From positions 310,001 to 374,000 of the forward strand of contig NZ_BMXV01000003.1 of assembly GCF_014651935.1 (NCBI RefSeq): a DNA stretch of 64,000 nucleotides, read 5' to 3'. Below, one piece after another: positions 36,901-46,147 of the stretch. The notes under the pieces are model-generated. The model saw nothing but the letters and a program-made list of their open reading frames with translations, was not told where the DNA came from and searched no databases. Within the stretch, counting starts at the first letter, position 1, and each line of letters opens with the position of its first letter. The position numbers and the translations under genes are program-made. This DNA is from Marinobacter zhanjiangensis. GTDB lineage: Bacteria > Pseudomonadota > Gammaproteobacteria > Pseudomonadales > Oleiphilaceae.

Positions 36901-37059
36901 ATCAATGCGCCTTCTACCCAGTGGTGGACGCAGCTCTCCAGTGCCATTGCCGGCGGACTGGCCTTTGCCACCTTCCTGACCCTGCTGCTGACACCGGTAT
37001 TACTGCTGGTGGGGGCTCGGTTCGGGCCGGCATCAAAGCGGACCGGAACCCGGGCCTGA
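33985..37059 (+). CDS. RND efflux pump permease (AcrB superfamily)
   Basis: 1024 residues with the usual twelve-helix, two-porter-loop layout. Helix 4 reads GMLVDGAIVVSEL, so only the first of the two proton-relay aspartates of AcrB (D407-D408) is kept, and the helix 10 lysine position reads VVNNNIILID (Asn for Lys940). This VDG/NNN version is seen in a recognisable subset of RND permeases and implies a changed proton path. Substrates cannot be told. Co-transcribed with the adaptor upstream; no regulator gene is adjacent. Confidence 0.93.
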   Translation: MRTLIFAAMDRSRTTLLLLLFLLLGGAAAFVTIPKESNPDVTIPTIYVSVTLEGVSPEDGERLLVRPLEQELRSLEGIKEMRSTAAEGYAAVILEFDAGFNPDKALQDVREKVDTARAELPTEADEPRVHEINVSLFPILSIGLSGPLSERELITIARELQEAIEGIPEVLEVEIGGDREDLLEIVVNPQVLESYGVDYDQLASLVRRNNQLVAAGSLDNGQGRLSIKVPGVVENVEDVMAMPVKVSGDRVVTFGDVAMLQRTFKDPTGFARINGEPAVVLEISKRAGANILETVAKVRGLMDTAGPRLPEELEVRYTMDQSEDVRNILSDLLNNVLTAIVLVVIVVIAAMGPRSAALVGITIPGAFLSGILMIWALGYTLNIVVLFSLILVAGMLVDGAIVVSELADRNLSQGMPAPEAWAEAASRMAWPVIASTATTLAVFVPLLFWPDTVGEFMKYLPATVILCLSASLAMALVFLPVMGGVSGGRRARDIGGEGAFVRGYRQVLATLLHAPWLTLLGALLIIAAIGWSYKVFNHGLEFFPEVEPESAQVHVRARGDLSVHERDAIVRQVEQRLSGLPEVASLYARSMVSTDQQMAPDVIGTLQFQFVDWDQRRPASEILAQFRELTADIPGIVLEFRQQEEGPGGGKPIEIMITGDDYSALETYTTEVRETMRDMGGFTDVEDNRSLPGIEWRLEVDREAAARFGTDVVSIGSSVRLVTNGLVLATYRPAGVRDEVDIAVRVPSAWRELDQFDRQTLNTPRGQVALSEFVEVEPAPKTGTIARLDGERAITVKADVAPDTNANEQLNQLRGGLPERPAGVNVMYGGEDEEQRRTMSFLGLAFMVAIGLMTLILVTQFNSLYQTALILSAVVLSTAGVLIGLLLNGQSFGVVMVGMGIIALAGIVVNNNIILIDTFNRMRADGAAPLEAALETGCLRLRPVLLTAVTTILGLMPMVLGVNVDLLTPSLGINAPSTQWWTQLSSAIAGGLAFATFLTLLLTPVLLLVGARFGPASKRTGTRA

Positions 37060-37150
37060 GGTTAAACAGCAGCGGGATGGGAATGACGGGGTGCCCTTAT
37101 CCGAAAGGCCGAAAGCTATGACGTAGCGACTTCAGGCCGGGAGTGAGCGA

Positions 37151-38014
37151 TCAGTTGGTGGCTTGCTCGCCTTCGCCGGATTGCTCCCCGTCTGACTCGC
37201 CGCCGTTGGGCATCACTTCCGCATAGTCGGATGCCAGCTCCTGCTGCTTTTCCTTGCGCTGCTCCGGTGTCAGGTCCGGGTCCGCCTGGAGGGCCATCAC
37301 CTCCAGAGTGTACCGCGTCAGCTGTTCCTCGCGACCGTATAGCTGGTCCGCCAGTTCGGGGCCAAGATGGGTGCGGCGCAACCGGGCAATCTGGTCGTAA
37401 TCGTTACGCAGGGACTGTGGATCCCCCCGAACAGCAAGGGTGTCCGAGATTTCCCGGAAGGCATTGCTGTAGCGATAGAACTTTTCGGTGATCTGCACCG
37501 CCTGCTCGCCGGCCTGTCCCCCCAGGCCTGCTTCGATCATGGTTTTCAGTTCCTCCAGCTGCTGCTCGTTCAGGGTGGTGCCGGAATCCATAAAGGCCTG
37601 TTCCAGCACCATCTGGGCACTCTCGTTGAGCACGATATCTCCGTTCTCATCCAGCTCCACTCTGCTCAGGGCGTAGGCCACCTCTTCCAGCTTGAAGGGT
37701 ATGTTGCCCCCATCGTCAGGCTTCTCCGCCTCTGCCGACTCTGCTGGCTCGTCCTCTTCTGCGGTCAGCATGGAGTCCGAAAACAGCCTGGCGTCCGGCT
37801 CATCATTGGCGGACTGCGTTTCCGTGACCGTCTGTGGCTCGTCGGCCTGCTCCACTGGCGGTGTGGTTTCGTCTGGAATCAGAGCCTTTCCGCCCGCCCA
37901 GATGGCAATGGCTACCGCGCCCAGCACCGCCGCGCCGGTGGCAAACAGTGTGGTACGGCTTTTCGAGCGGGAGTGTGGGGTATTTTTTTTCGGTTGGTTT
38001 ACGCGAGTGCTCAC
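37151..38014 (-). CDS. Lipase secretion chaperone-like protein (Lif family)
   Basis: 287 residues: a basic N-terminus, one membrane helix (TTLFATGAAVLGAVAIAIWAGG), an acidic Pro/Glu-rich spacer (about 48-105), then an all-helical region resembling lipase-specific foldases (LDENGDIVLNESAQMVLEQAF near residue 120, corresponding to the foldase signature region, and RRTHLGPELADQLYGREEQ near 215). Lif proteins stay in the inner membrane and fold a secreted lipase in the periplasm. The signature RxxFDYFLS is not preserved, so divergence is considerable. Its ATG overlaps the stop of the AraC gene (ATGA), hence translational coupling. No classic lipase gene is adjacent. Confidence 0.75.
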   Translation of the reverse strand: MSTRVNQPKKNTPHSRSKSRTTLFATGAAVLGAVAIAIWAGGKALIPDETTPPVEQADEPQTVTETQSANDEPDARLFSDSMLTAEEDEPAESAEAEKPDDGGNIPFKLEEVAYALSRVELDENGDIVLNESAQMVLEQAFMDSGTTLNEQQLEELKTMIEAGLGGQAGEQAVQITEKFYRYSNAFREISDTLAVRGDPQSLRNDYDQIARLRRTHLGPELADQLYGREEQLTRYTLEVMALQADPDLTPEQRKEKQQELASDYAEVMPNGGESDGEQSGEGEQATN

Positions 38015-39075
38015 GGCATCAGCTCCTCAATGCCCTGTCGTTCGCGAATATGGGAGATGGTCGTGCCTGACCACTTCTTCATGGCCCGACGCAGGCTGGA
38101 GGCACAGGAGAAACCGACTATTTCAGCGACCTCATCAACGCTCAGGCCGGACGACCGGAGCTGATGGGTGGCAATTTCCATCCGGACGGAGTGGAGTAGT
38201 TTGCGAAAGGATGTTTTCTCCGTCGCCAGCCGCCGCGTCAGCGAGCGGGGGGGCATCTGCATGCCCTGAGCCACCTGCTCAAGGTCGATAGCCGGATTGA
38301 AGTGCGAGCGGATGTGCCAGCGCACCCGGTCAGTAAAGGTGATGTCCACTGGCGCCTGGTTCAGCTCCTGCTCGCACTGCTGGATCAGCTTGCGATAGGC
38401 CCGTCGACGGTAGGGCCGGAAAGGCTTGATCACATAATTGTAATCTGCCGAGATGGCGGTCTGGTCGGAATCGAAGGTAACAGACTTGCAGGGAAGTTCG
38501 CTGTACAGGTCAACGTGGGCAGGCTCCGGATAGTCCAGCGTCACGTGAACGTCGGTGTCGCGGGCATCGGGGTTGCCGCAGAGGGTCCAGAGCCGTGCTG
38601 TGGTGGCGACACGAAACTCCAGCGTAAACATGCGCACATCGTCATCGTAGATCTCATCCGCAGAGTAGACCAGAGGATCCACGACGCGACGGTTGCAGTC
38701 GATATAGGTGGTTGGCTGGGAGACCATCATTGCGTAATAGGGTTGTGAAATCACCAGATATCGTCGGAAGGCTTCGCCGGCCTCTTTCAGGCTGGGGCTG
38801 GAGTGGATGGTGTACCCCAGCGTGCCCCAGAAACTCCAGTCCAGCTCCATGCCGACAATGAGGCCGATTCCGGGTTTGCGACAGTGCTGGATACCATTGC
38901 GTACCAGTGTCTGCTGCTGCATGTAGCTGATACGGATGTCCTGCATGTCGAACATGGCAGGTGAAATGCCGGTGCCCCTGAGCAGGTCGCTGAGACTGGC
39001 CCCGTGACGGACGAAAACCTCGATGAATCCGAGAGGATGCAGGTGGAGCGGGATCACTCTGGCGTTGAAGTCCAT
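38011..39075 (-). CDS. AraC family transcriptional regulator (OruR/ArgR-like, arabinose-binding-type N-domain)
   Basis: 354 residues. The N-terminal about 200 residues match the AraC-binding-like domain of the OruR/GliR-type regulators (FIEVFVRHGASLSDLLRGTGISPAMF). The C-terminal part is a double helix-turn-helix domain (DLEQVAQGMQMPPRSLTRRL and VDEVAEIVGFSCASSLRRAMKKWSG). Members often control lipid or fatty-acid-related genes. The ATG at 39075 has AAGGGG 8 bases upstream. It shares a message with the lipase-chaperone-like gene. Confidence 0.92.
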   Translation of the reverse strand: MDFNARVIPLHLHPLGFIEVFVRHGASLSDLLRGTGISPAMFDMQDIRISYMQQQTLVRNGIQHCRKPGIGLIVGMELDWSFWGTLGYTIHSSPSLKEAGEAFRRYLVISQPYYAMMVSQPTTYIDCNRRVVDPLVYSADEIYDDDVRMFTLEFRVATTARLWTLCGNPDARDTDVHVTLDYPEPAHVDLYSELPCKSVTFDSDQTAISADYNYVIKPFRPYRRRAYRKLIQQCEQELNQAPVDITFTDRVRWHIRSHFNPAIDLEQVAQGMQMPPRSLTRRLATEKTSFRKLLHSVRMEIATHQLRSSGLSVDEVAEIVGFSCASSLRRAMKKWSGTTISHIRERQGIEELMP

Positions 39076-39202
39076 TTTGCGAGCCCCTTGATTGTCAATG
39101 TCATTATTGTGTTGGTGTTGTAACGATTGTTTACAGTGTGCCCCGATTCGCATCGGGGTAACAGGAACCCCTTAACAAAAACGGATGTCCGCAAACCTGA
39201 TG

Positions 39203-39229
39203 AAAAAAGCCGGGCACAAGGCCCGGCTT
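39203..39229 (-). terminator. Intrinsic terminator of the secreted hydrolase gene
   Basis: AAGCCGGGC (39207-39215) and GCCCGGCTT (39221-39229) form a perfect 9-bp stem with a 5-nt loop. On the minus strand it is followed by six T. It lies 27 bases after the hydrolase stop, separating it from the AraC gene. Confidence 0.9.
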
Positions 39230-39255
39230 ACAGCTCGAGTTGAAAACTGCCTGAT

Positions 39256-40083
39256 TTACAGGCCATTGCGCTCGATATCCCAGCCGCTGATGTCACAGGC
39301 GGAGCAGGGGCCCGTGAACAGCTCGGCCGCCGCTTCGTCGCCCTGCAGCTGATACAGCCACCAGGCGGTGCTCATGCCGCGGAAATCACCAAGGTCTCCC
39401 GTGGGCTCGAAGTGGCCGGCGCCGTCGAGCGTCGCCCAGAAGACCGGTACATCAACACGGTTGAACACCGGACGCTGGTTCAGTGTCGGGCCTGCAAGGT
39501 TGTCGGAACTGCCGGACAGCAGCAGCATGGGAGCGGTTTGCTCGTCCTGCGAATCGGAGTCGTGCCCCAGGCCCAGGATGTACGGCTGGACGGGCGCAGT
39601 CGCTGTGATACGGCTGTCACGTGCCGCCATCAGGGTGCCGCCACCACCCTGGGAGTGGCCGGAGGCGCCGACTTTCGAGAAATCGACATTGCTGCCATAG
39701 CTGGTGCCGCGAACAGCGTCGATGCAGTCCAGCATTTCTTCACCGGAGCCGGCGTTGGAGGTGTTGGCTGCGGCTACCACAAAGCCGTAAGAGGCCCAGT
39801 GCTCCAGGCCATCCCCGTAGGTGGACGGGCTACCACCGGTGCCGTTGCCCCACAGAATCAACGGCGCGCCTTCCGGTACGTTGCTCGGGCGATAGACCGT
39901 GCAGGAGAGACCTGCGCGATCGGATGTGGTGGCGTAGGATCCCGACGAGGCATACTGGTCCGTGGGGTCACCGCCACCAATACCGCCGCCACCGAGTGCG
40001 AAGGCGGAGCCGGAGATCAGCAGTGCGCCGGCAGCAGCCACTGATCGGGTCAGGACTGACTGTTTGGGTATCGCGAGTGTCAT
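39256..40083 (-). CDS. Secreted alpha/beta hydrolase (polyester/triacylglycerol hydrolase-like)
   Basis: 275 residues with a signal peptide (VAAAGALLISGSAFA) and a glycine-rich mature start. The nucleophile elbow is GHSQGGGG, with a catalytic histidine likely in DGAGHFEP and an aspartate in SGSSDNLAG. The GTGGSP and GFVVAAANT segments resemble the chlorophyllase/cutinase-like (PETase-type) alpha/beta hydrolases. Two cysteine pairs (CSAC near the C-terminus) may form disulfides in the exported protein. AGGGAAAA lies before the ATG. Whether the nearby chaperone-like gene serves it is unknown; it is not a typical Lif-dependent family I lipase. Confidence 0.85.
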   Translation of the reverse strand: MTLAIPKQSVLTRSVAAAGALLISGSAFALGGGGIGGGDPTDQYASSGSYATTSDRAGLSCTVYRPSNVPEGAPLILWGNGTGGSPSTYGDGLEHWASYGFVVAAANTSNAGSGEEMLDCIDAVRGTSYGSNVDFSKVGASGHSQGGGGTLMAARDSRITATAPVQPYILGLGHDSDSQDEQTAPMLLLSGSSDNLAGPTLNQRPVFNRVDVPVFWATLDGAGHFEPTGDLGDFRGMSTAWWLYQLQGDEAAAELFTGPCSACDISGWDIERNGL

Positions 40084-40308
40084 ATTGTTTTTCCCTGATC
40101 GTCAGAAATTGATTGTTGGAGTTTGTTGCTTCGGCTGTTAGCAGGATTGGAGCCTGTGATTGTCTGGTGGCTCCATGAATCAGCCTGACTCGATGGTAGA
40201 AGGTTGCCAGAGATGTCACCCATAACAGCAAGTACAAATTGTGATCGATTCCGGGAGGTGAGGTGGAGTGACTGTGACGAGGGTCGTCCTTGTCCGGGTG
40301 TTTAATGA

Positions 40309-41490
40309 TCAGGCAATGTTGCCGGCCGCGACCGCGGAGGCCCAGGCCCACTGGAAGTTGTGGCCGCCGAGATGACCCGTTACATCGACCACCTCGCCAA
40401 TGAAGTAGAGTCCCGGAACGTCTCTCGCTGCCATGGTTCTGGAGGAAAATTGCCGTGTATCCACGCCCCCCAGGGTGACTTCCGCGGTGCGGTAGCCTTC
40501 GGTGCCGGCGGGTTGAAGCGTCCAGTGCGACAGGGTCTCTGCGGCGGATTCCAGATCATTGCTCCGGTATTCCTGCAGGGGCCCCTGCCAGCCGTGCATG
40601 ATGGCAAAGGACTGGGCAAACCGTTTGGGCAGAATCCGGCTCAGGTAGCGCTCCAGGCTCAGAGATGGCTGTTGCTGCTTGAGTGTCTGCAGTTCAGCCA
40701 GTGGGTCATGCCCCGGCAGCAGGTCGATGGACAGAACATCGCCGGGTTGCCACAAGCTTGATATCTGCAGCATGGCAGGCCCGCTCAGGCCACGGTGAGT
40801 CACCAGCATGGGTTCGAGGAAATGCTCTCCGTTACAATGGACATCCACCGGGCAACTGATGCCGGCCAGGGGGGCCAGCTGCTGTTTCAGCTCCGCGTGC
40901 AGGGTAAAGGGTACAAGGCCGGCGCGGGTGGGCAGCACCGACAGCCCGAACTGGCGGGCAAGGTCATAACCAAAGCCGGTGGCTCCCATGGTGGGTATGG
41001 ACAGGCCGCCGGTTGCAACAACCAGGGCTTCGCACTCTATGGCACCGCCGCTGGTCTTCAGGTGATAGCCGCCGGCTGTCTGCCTGACCGACTCGACACT
41101 GGTCTTGAGCCGAAGCTCGGCGCCGGCCCAGTCGCATTCCGTGAGCAGCATATCCAGCAGGTCTCTGGCGCTGTGGCGGCAGAACAGCTGTCCCTCGGCT
41201 TTCTCTTCATGTTCGATGCCGTGGCGCTCCACCAGATCCAGAAAATCCTGTGGTGTGTACCGCTTGAGTGCGGAGATGCAGAAATGGGGGTTGTCGGACA
41301 GGAAGTTGGCCGGCGTGCTGTTGAGGTTGGTAAAGTTGCAGCGTCCGCCACCGGACATCAGGATCTTCTTTCCGGGTTTGGCCGCGTGTTCGATGATCAG
41401 CACCCTGCGACCCCGATATCCGGCGGCGGCAGCGCACATCAGTCCCGCCGCGCCGGCGCCGACAATCACCACATCATAGGTCTGAGCCAT
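40309..41490 (-). CDS. HI0933/YhiN-type FAD-dependent flavoprotein
   Basis: About 393 residues. The FAD motif VVIVGAGAAGLMCAAAAG is at the N-terminus, followed by the family signature KKILMSGGGRCNFTN and the C-terminal GEVVDVTGHLGGHNFQWAWASA. Such proteins are widespread, bind FAD and have unclear function (an RNA-modification or reductase role has been suggested). The ATG at 41490 is used for the family-typical start; an ATG 12 bases upstream with AGGACAGG is also possible. Single gene, convergent to none. Confidence 0.9.
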   Translation of the reverse strand: MAQTYDVVIVGAGAAGLMCAAAAGYRGRRVLIIEHAAKPGKKILMSGGGRCNFTNLNSTPANFLSDNPHFCISALKRYTPQDFLDLVERHGIEHEEKAEGQLFCRHSARDLLDMLLTECDWAGAELRLKTSVESVRQTAGGYHLKTSGGAIECEALVVATGGLSIPTMGATGFGYDLARQFGLSVLPTRAGLVPFTLHAELKQQLAPLAGISCPVDVHCNGEHFLEPMLVTHRGLSGPAMLQISSLWQPGDVLSIDLLPGHDPLAELQTLKQQQPSLSLERYLSRILPKRFAQSFAIMHGWQGPLQEYRSNDLESAAETLSHWTLQPAGTEGYRTAEVTLGGVDTRQFSSRTMAARDVPGLYFIGEVVDVTGHLGGHNFQWAWASAVAAGNIA

Positions 41491-41759
41491 GGTTTCGCAC
41501 ATCCTGTCCTGTCACAGTGTGGCGGCAGTATACCGGGCCGGGCTGGCCGGGTGATACCGGGGTGCCGTTGCCGGTGTCATCGGCGAATTTCATGGAGATG
41601 CGAAAGCTTGTCATTTCTGAAATGGCGATCCATGGAAGAAGGGGTTACCATGGCCCCGAACGACTGTTCCAGACAAGGGTGTATGTCTGGACGCGAAAAT
41701 AACAAGAGCCCGGCACGACGCCTTCAGATTAAAGAAGGGCCCGGATACTGGAGGACATA

Positions 41760-42704
41760 ATGAAAGTTGGCCTGATCGTGGATTCCGCCTGTGACCTTCC
41801 CCATGATTTTATACGGAAGCATGGCATTTTTATCCTGCCGTTGACCGCAAAAATCGATAATCAGACTTTTATCGACGACCACAATCCGGACACCACGGAA
41901 GACTTCTATCGGCAGGGCCTGCTGGGTAAGGGTCACCATGCGGAGACCGAGGCTTTTTCCGCTGCACAGATTCGCGACCTGTTTCTGGAAAAGGTCGTCC
42001 CGAACTACGATATCGCCATTTGCGAGACCGTTGACCGATCCCGCAGCCAGATCTACAGCAACGCTTCGGAAGCCATGAATATGGTCATGGCCCATGCCAA
42101 AGCGGTTCGGGAAAAGGCAGGTGTTGAAGGCAATTTCACCATGCGGGTCATCGACAGCGGCCAGCTGTTCGCCGGCCAGGGGTTATTGGCCGCTTACACC
42201 ATCAGCCTGTTGGGCAAGGGGCTTTCCAAGAATGCGTTACGCCATGAGGTGGAAAAGTTTGCCCAGAACGTGTGGATCTGCGTGGTACCAAACGATCTGA
42301 GCTATATTCGCGAACGTGCCCGGCGACGGGGTGACAAGAGTGTATCCGGCCTGGTTGCCTTTCTGGGCAAGGCCCTCAACATCACCCCGATTATCTGGGG
42401 CAAGGGCGTTGTCGCCAAGCCAGCGGCCAAGACCCGGTCCAAGGATGCGGCGGTGGAGAAGGTGATGAATTACGCCGTGACTCGTGTGAAAGCAGGGCTG
42501 CTGGCGCCGGTGGTCTCCCTCTCCTGCGGCATGAGTTGGGAGGAGATCGAGGCACTGCCGGGTCTGGACCGCCTGCGCGAGGTCTGCAAGGAGCACAATG
42601 TGGAGCTGTTGCTCTCGCGTATGGGTATAACCAGCAGCATTTATATCGGCCCGGGCAGTGTCTGCCTCTCACTGGCGGCCGAAGAGCATGAGTTTGAGGG
42701 CTGA
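41760..42704 (+). CDS. DegV family fatty acid-binding protein
   Basis: 314 residues. The DegV opening VGLIVDSACDLPHDFIRKHGIFILPL, the block ICETVDRSRSQIYSNA and the second domain GITPII-like (NITPIIWGKGVVAKP) are clear. DegV/FakB proteins bind a single fatty acid for phosphorylation by FakA in Gram-positive bacteria; in proteobacteria without FakA the role is uncertain. GGAGG lies before the ATG and a strong terminator follows the stop. Confidence 0.93.
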   Translation: MKVGLIVDSACDLPHDFIRKHGIFILPLTAKIDNQTFIDDHNPDTTEDFYRQGLLGKGHHAETEAFSAAQIRDLFLEKVVPNYDIAICETVDRSRSQIYSNASEAMNMVMAHAKAVREKAGVEGNFTMRVIDSGQLFAGQGLLAAYTISLLGKGLSKNALRHEVEKFAQNVWICVVPNDLSYIRERARRRGDKSVSGLVAFLGKALNITPIIWGKGVVAKPAAKTRSKDAAVEKVMNYAVTRVKAGLLAPVVSLSCGMSWEEIEALPGLDRLREVCKEHNVELLLSRMGITSSIYIGPGSVCLSLAAEEHEFEG

Positions 42705-42714
42705 CACCGACGAG

Positions 42715-42739
42715 AAAGGGGAGCCGTGGCTCCCCTTTT
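42715..42739. terminator. Bidirectional intrinsic terminator after degV
   Basis: AAAGGGGAGCC (42715-42725) is the exact inverse complement of 42728-42738, and TTTT follows on the plus strand. It lies 10 bases after the DegV stop and can also end the minus-strand ferredoxin message. Confidence 0.9.
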
Positions 42740-42817
42740 GCTTGCGCTCTCGCTGCCTCACTCCCGTTCCCGGATGATGTGTGGTTACGGGCCACCCGGT
42801 GTCGGGATGCTGGTGCC

Positions 42818-43141
42818 TCAGCGCTCCAGATACTGCAGCTTGTCCGGCTTGCCATCCCATTCTTCCGCGTCGGGAAGCGGGTCTTTCTTCTCGGTGATGT
42901 TGGGCCACTTGCCGGCGAGGTCCGCGTTCAGCTCGATAAAGGGCTCCTGACCCGCAGGCAGTTCGTCCTCCGAGAATATGGCCTCGGCCGGGCATTCCGG
43001 CTCACACAGAGCGCAATCAATGCACTCGTCAGGGTCAATCACCAGAAAATTGGGGCCTTCGTAAAAGCAGTCCACCGGGCATACTTCCACGCAGTCCGTG
43101 TATTTGCACTTGATGCAGTTGTCGGTAACCACAAACGTCAT
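42818..43141 (-). CDS. fdxA: 7Fe-type ferredoxin FdxA
   Basis: 107 residues. Cysteine pattern [17 protein letters not shown] then [12 protein letters not shown]: one 3Fe-4S and one 4Fe-4S cluster, as in the Azotobacter ferredoxin I/FdxA type, with the long C-terminal extension of that family. It carries low-potential electrons in the cytoplasm. It lies next to mutS, an arrangement kept in many gammaproteobacteria. Confidence 0.96.
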   Translation of the reverse strand: MTFVVTDNCIKCKYTDCVEVCPVDCFYEGPNFLVIDPDECIDCALCEPECPAEAIFSEDELPAGQEPFIELNADLAGKWPNITEKKDPLPDAEEWDGKPDKLQYLER

Positions 43142-43360
43142 AGTCAGATTCCTGGTCTGGTGGTCTGTCTCATCAGTGGGGTGTTTCCGCTGCCCTCGCC
43201 GCAGACAGGCTCCGCAGTCCGAAGACCTGTTGTGGCGGGCCCGCCGTCACCCTTCGTGCTGATCTTTGGTAATTTGAGGCCGATATTGTAGGGAGGCCCC
43301 GCCCGCCCCGCAAGCGCCGCATCACTATATGCTTATGAGCTGGATCAACGGGTAGCGGAA

Positions 43361-45982
43361 TCAGTCTTTATCCGTCATCAACTGACGTAGTTCGTAAAGC
43401 CGCTCCAGAGCCTGTCGAGGCGACAGATCATCCGGGTCCATTTCCGACAGGGCCTTTTCCACTGCACTGGGCTCCAAGCTGGCAAACATGTCGCCCTGGA
43501 AGGCCTCGTGCTGCGCCGGACTGGCCGCTTTGCGCTCCGGGGCGGGGGAGGCAGACAGGGTGACCGGTTCCCGGTTCTCGCCTTCCAGCCGCTGCAGCTG
43601 TGAACGGGCCTGGGCGATCACCGGCTGTGGCACGCCTGCCAGCTGGGCCACCTGCAGGCCGTAACTCTGGCTGGCCGGGCCATCGTGCACTGTGTGCAGG
43701 AACACAATACTGTCGTCATGCTCGGTAGCGGTCAGGTGCACATTCACCGCATGGTCGAGCTGGTCCGCCAGTTGAGTCAGCTCGAAATAGTGGGTGGCGA
43801 ACAGGGTGTAGCAACCAATCTCACGGGCCAGGTGCTCCGCCGTGGCCCAGGCCAGCGACAGACCATCGAAGGTGCTGGTGCCGCGACCTACCTCATCCAT
43901 TAACACCAGGCTGTGGCGGCTGGCGTTGTGGAGGATGTTGGCGGTCTCGGTCATCTCCACCATGAAGGTGGAGCGGCCACCGGCGATGTCATCGGACGAT
44001 CCCATGCGGGTGAAGATGCGGTCCACCGGCCCCAGTACCGCCCGGTCCGCCGGTACGAAACTGCCGCAATAGGCGAGCAGGGCGATCAGCGCCGTCTGGC
44101 GCATGTAGGTGGATTTGCCCCCCATGTTGGGGCCGGTAATCACCAGCATCCGGCGTTGCTCGTCCATCAGTACGTTGTTGGGCACGAAAGGTTCGTCCAG
44201 AAGCTGTTCCACCACGGGGTGCCGGCCGGCATCGATATCCAGCCCGGGCGCCTCGCGGAATTCCGGGGCGGTAAATCGCAGGCTGGTGGCGCGCTCGGCA
44301 AAGTTGGTCAGTACGTCCAGCTCCGCCAGGGCCTGGGCACTGTCCTGCAACTGCGCCAGCTGTTCCGCCAGGGCTTCCAGCAGATCATCGTACAGCCCCT
44401 TTTCCCGCGCCAGGGCACGGCTTTTGGCGCTCAGGGCCTTGTCCTCGAACTCCTTTAGTTCCGGGGTGATGAAGCGCTCGGCATTCTTCAGGGTCTGGCG
44501 GCGGATGTAGTCCACCGGCGCGTGGCCCGATTGCGCCCGGCTGATCTCGATGTAATAGCCGTGTACCCGGTTGTAGCCCACTTTCAGCGTACTGATGCCG
44601 GTTCGCTCCCGTTCCCGGGTTTCCACATCCAGCAGGTACTGGCCGGCGTTCTCGCTGATGTTGCGCAGCTCGTCCAGCTCGCTATCGAAGCCCTCACGGA
44701 CAACGCCACCATCGCGGATCACCACCGGCGGGTTATCAACCACCGCCCGTTCCAGCAGGTCCGCCAGTTCAGGGTATTCACTGACCAGTGTTGCCAGCCG
44801 GACCACGTGATGGGAGTTGACCGGCTTCAGGGCATGCTGCAGGTCCGGCAGGGCGGCGAAGGCATCCCGCAGGCGGGCCAGATCCCGGGGCCGGGCAGAG
44901 CGCAGGGCCACCCGTGCCAGGATACGTTCGATGTCACCCACGCGCTTGAGCAGGTCATGTACCGGTTCGTAGTGGAAACCATCCAGCAGGGCCGTCACAG
45001 CATGCTGGCGCTGGTAGACCTGCTCCGAGTCCCGCAGCGGGCGGTTGAGCCAGCGTCGCAACTGGCGCGCGCCCATGGCGGTGGCGGTACGGTCCATGAC
45101 CCAGGCCAGGGTATGCTGGTGACCACCGAGCAGGTTGGTGTCGATTTCAAGGTTGCGTCGGCTGGTGGCATCCAGCACCACTGCGTCTTCCCGTCGCTCC
45201 CGGGTCAGTTTGCGGATGTGGGGCAGGGCGGTGCGCTGGGTTTCCCGGGCGTACTGGAGCAGGCAGCCGGCGGCACAGATGGCCAGGGACATATCCTCGC
45301 AGCCGAAGCCGGTCAGGTCCCGCACCTGCAGTTGCTGGGTCAGCAGGCGATGGGCGGTGTCGGCCTCGAACAGCCAGGGACCCTGGCGGCGGATGCCACT
45401 GCGGCCGCTGAGAATGTCCTCGAAAGGGAAGTCCTCGCTGATCAGGACTTCCGCGGGCTGCAGGCGCTGGATTTCTTCCTGCAGGGCGTCGATACCCTCG
45501 ATTTCCGAGACCGCAAAGCGGCCACTGGAAATGTCGAGCGTCGCAATCCCGAAGTTTTCCCGGTGGTGGAAGATGGACAGCAGCAGGTTGTCCCGCCGGT
45601 CCTCCAGGAAGGCCTCGTCGCTGAGGGTGCCGGGGGTGATGATGCGCACCACCTTGCGTTCCACCGGACCCTTGGCGGTGGCCGGGTCACCAATCTGCTC
45701 ACAGATGGCAATGGACTGGCCGGCCCTTACCAGGCGGGCGATATAGTTCTCGGCAGCGTGATAGGGCACACCGGCCATGGGAATCGGGCTGCCACCGGAC
45801 TGGCCCCGGGCGGTCAGGGTGATGTCGATCAGCTCGGCGGTTTTCTTGGCATCATCGTAGAACAGTTCGTAGAAATCGCCCATCCGGTAGAACAGTAGTT
45901 CGTTCGGATGTTCGCCCTTGATCTTCAGATACTGCCGGATCATCGGGGTATGGCCGGATAGATCTTTCTGTGCTGCCGACAT
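43361..45982 (-). CDS. mutS: DNA mismatch repair protein MutS
   Basis: 873 residues. The N-terminal mismatch-recognition part contains [19 protein letters not shown], with the mismatch-stacking Phe-x-Glu motif (FYELF), the clamp follows, and the ATPase holds [13 protein letters not shown] (Walker A), [16 protein letters not shown] and [17 protein letters not shown] conserved C-terminal dimer tail ([15 protein letters not shown]) is present. The start at 45982 matches the usual MSAxxxxxxHTPMxxQYL opening; the upstream in-frame part is not family-like. It is divergent from pncC. Confidence 0.97.
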   Translation of the reverse strand: MSAAQKDLSGHTPMIRQYLKIKGEHPNELLFYRMGDFYELFYDDAKKTAELIDITLTARGQSGGSPIPMAGVPYHAAENYIARLVRAGQSIAICEQIGDPATAKGPVERKVVRIITPGTLSDEAFLEDRRDNLLLSIFHHRENFGIATLDISSGRFAVSEIEGIDALQEEIQRLQPAEVLISEDFPFEDILSGRSGIRRQGPWLFEADTAHRLLTQQLQVRDLTGFGCEDMSLAICAAGCLLQYARETQRTALPHIRKLTRERREDAVVLDATSRRNLEIDTNLLGGHQHTLAWVMDRTATAMGARQLRRWLNRPLRDSEQVYQRQHAVTALLDGFHYEPVHDLLKRVGDIERILARVALRSARPRDLARLRDAFAALPDLQHALKPVNSHHVVRLATLVSEYPELADLLERAVVDNPPVVIRDGGVVREGFDSELDELRNISENAGQYLLDVETRERERTGISTLKVGYNRVHGYYIEISRAQSGHAPVDYIRRQTLKNAERFITPELKEFEDKALSAKSRALAREKGLYDDLLEALAEQLAQLQDSAQALAELDVLTNFAERATSLRFTAPEFREAPGLDIDAGRHPVVEQLLDEPFVPNNVLMDEQRRMLVITGPNMGGKSTYMRQTALIALLAYCGSFVPADRAVLGPVDRIFTRMGSSDDIAGGRSTFMVEMTETANILHNASRHSLVLMDEVGRGTSTFDGLSLAWATAEHLAREIGCYTLFATHYFELTQLADQLDHAVNVHLTATEHDDSIVFLHTVHDGPASQSYGLQVAQLAGVPQPVIAQARSQLQRLEGENREPVTLSASPAPERKAASPAQHEAFQGDMFASLEPSAVEKALSEMDPDDLSPRQALERLYELRQLMTDKD

Positions 45983-46147
45983 GTTGTGTGCCCAGTTGGT
46001 GGAGTCTGCGGAATCCCGGTGTAGAATCGGCAAAAATAAAGCCGGTGCCTGACGGGCTAGCGTCACGCAGTAGGTCAACGAATTAACCAGACGGGACGCC
46101 GGGGATTGTAAGAAAATATGAAGCCGGATGAAACGAGGAGGCTCTGG

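Noticed and set aside
44522..45898. Plus-strand open frame of 458 codons
   Set aside because: Antisense to mutS; product has no domain and odd composition.
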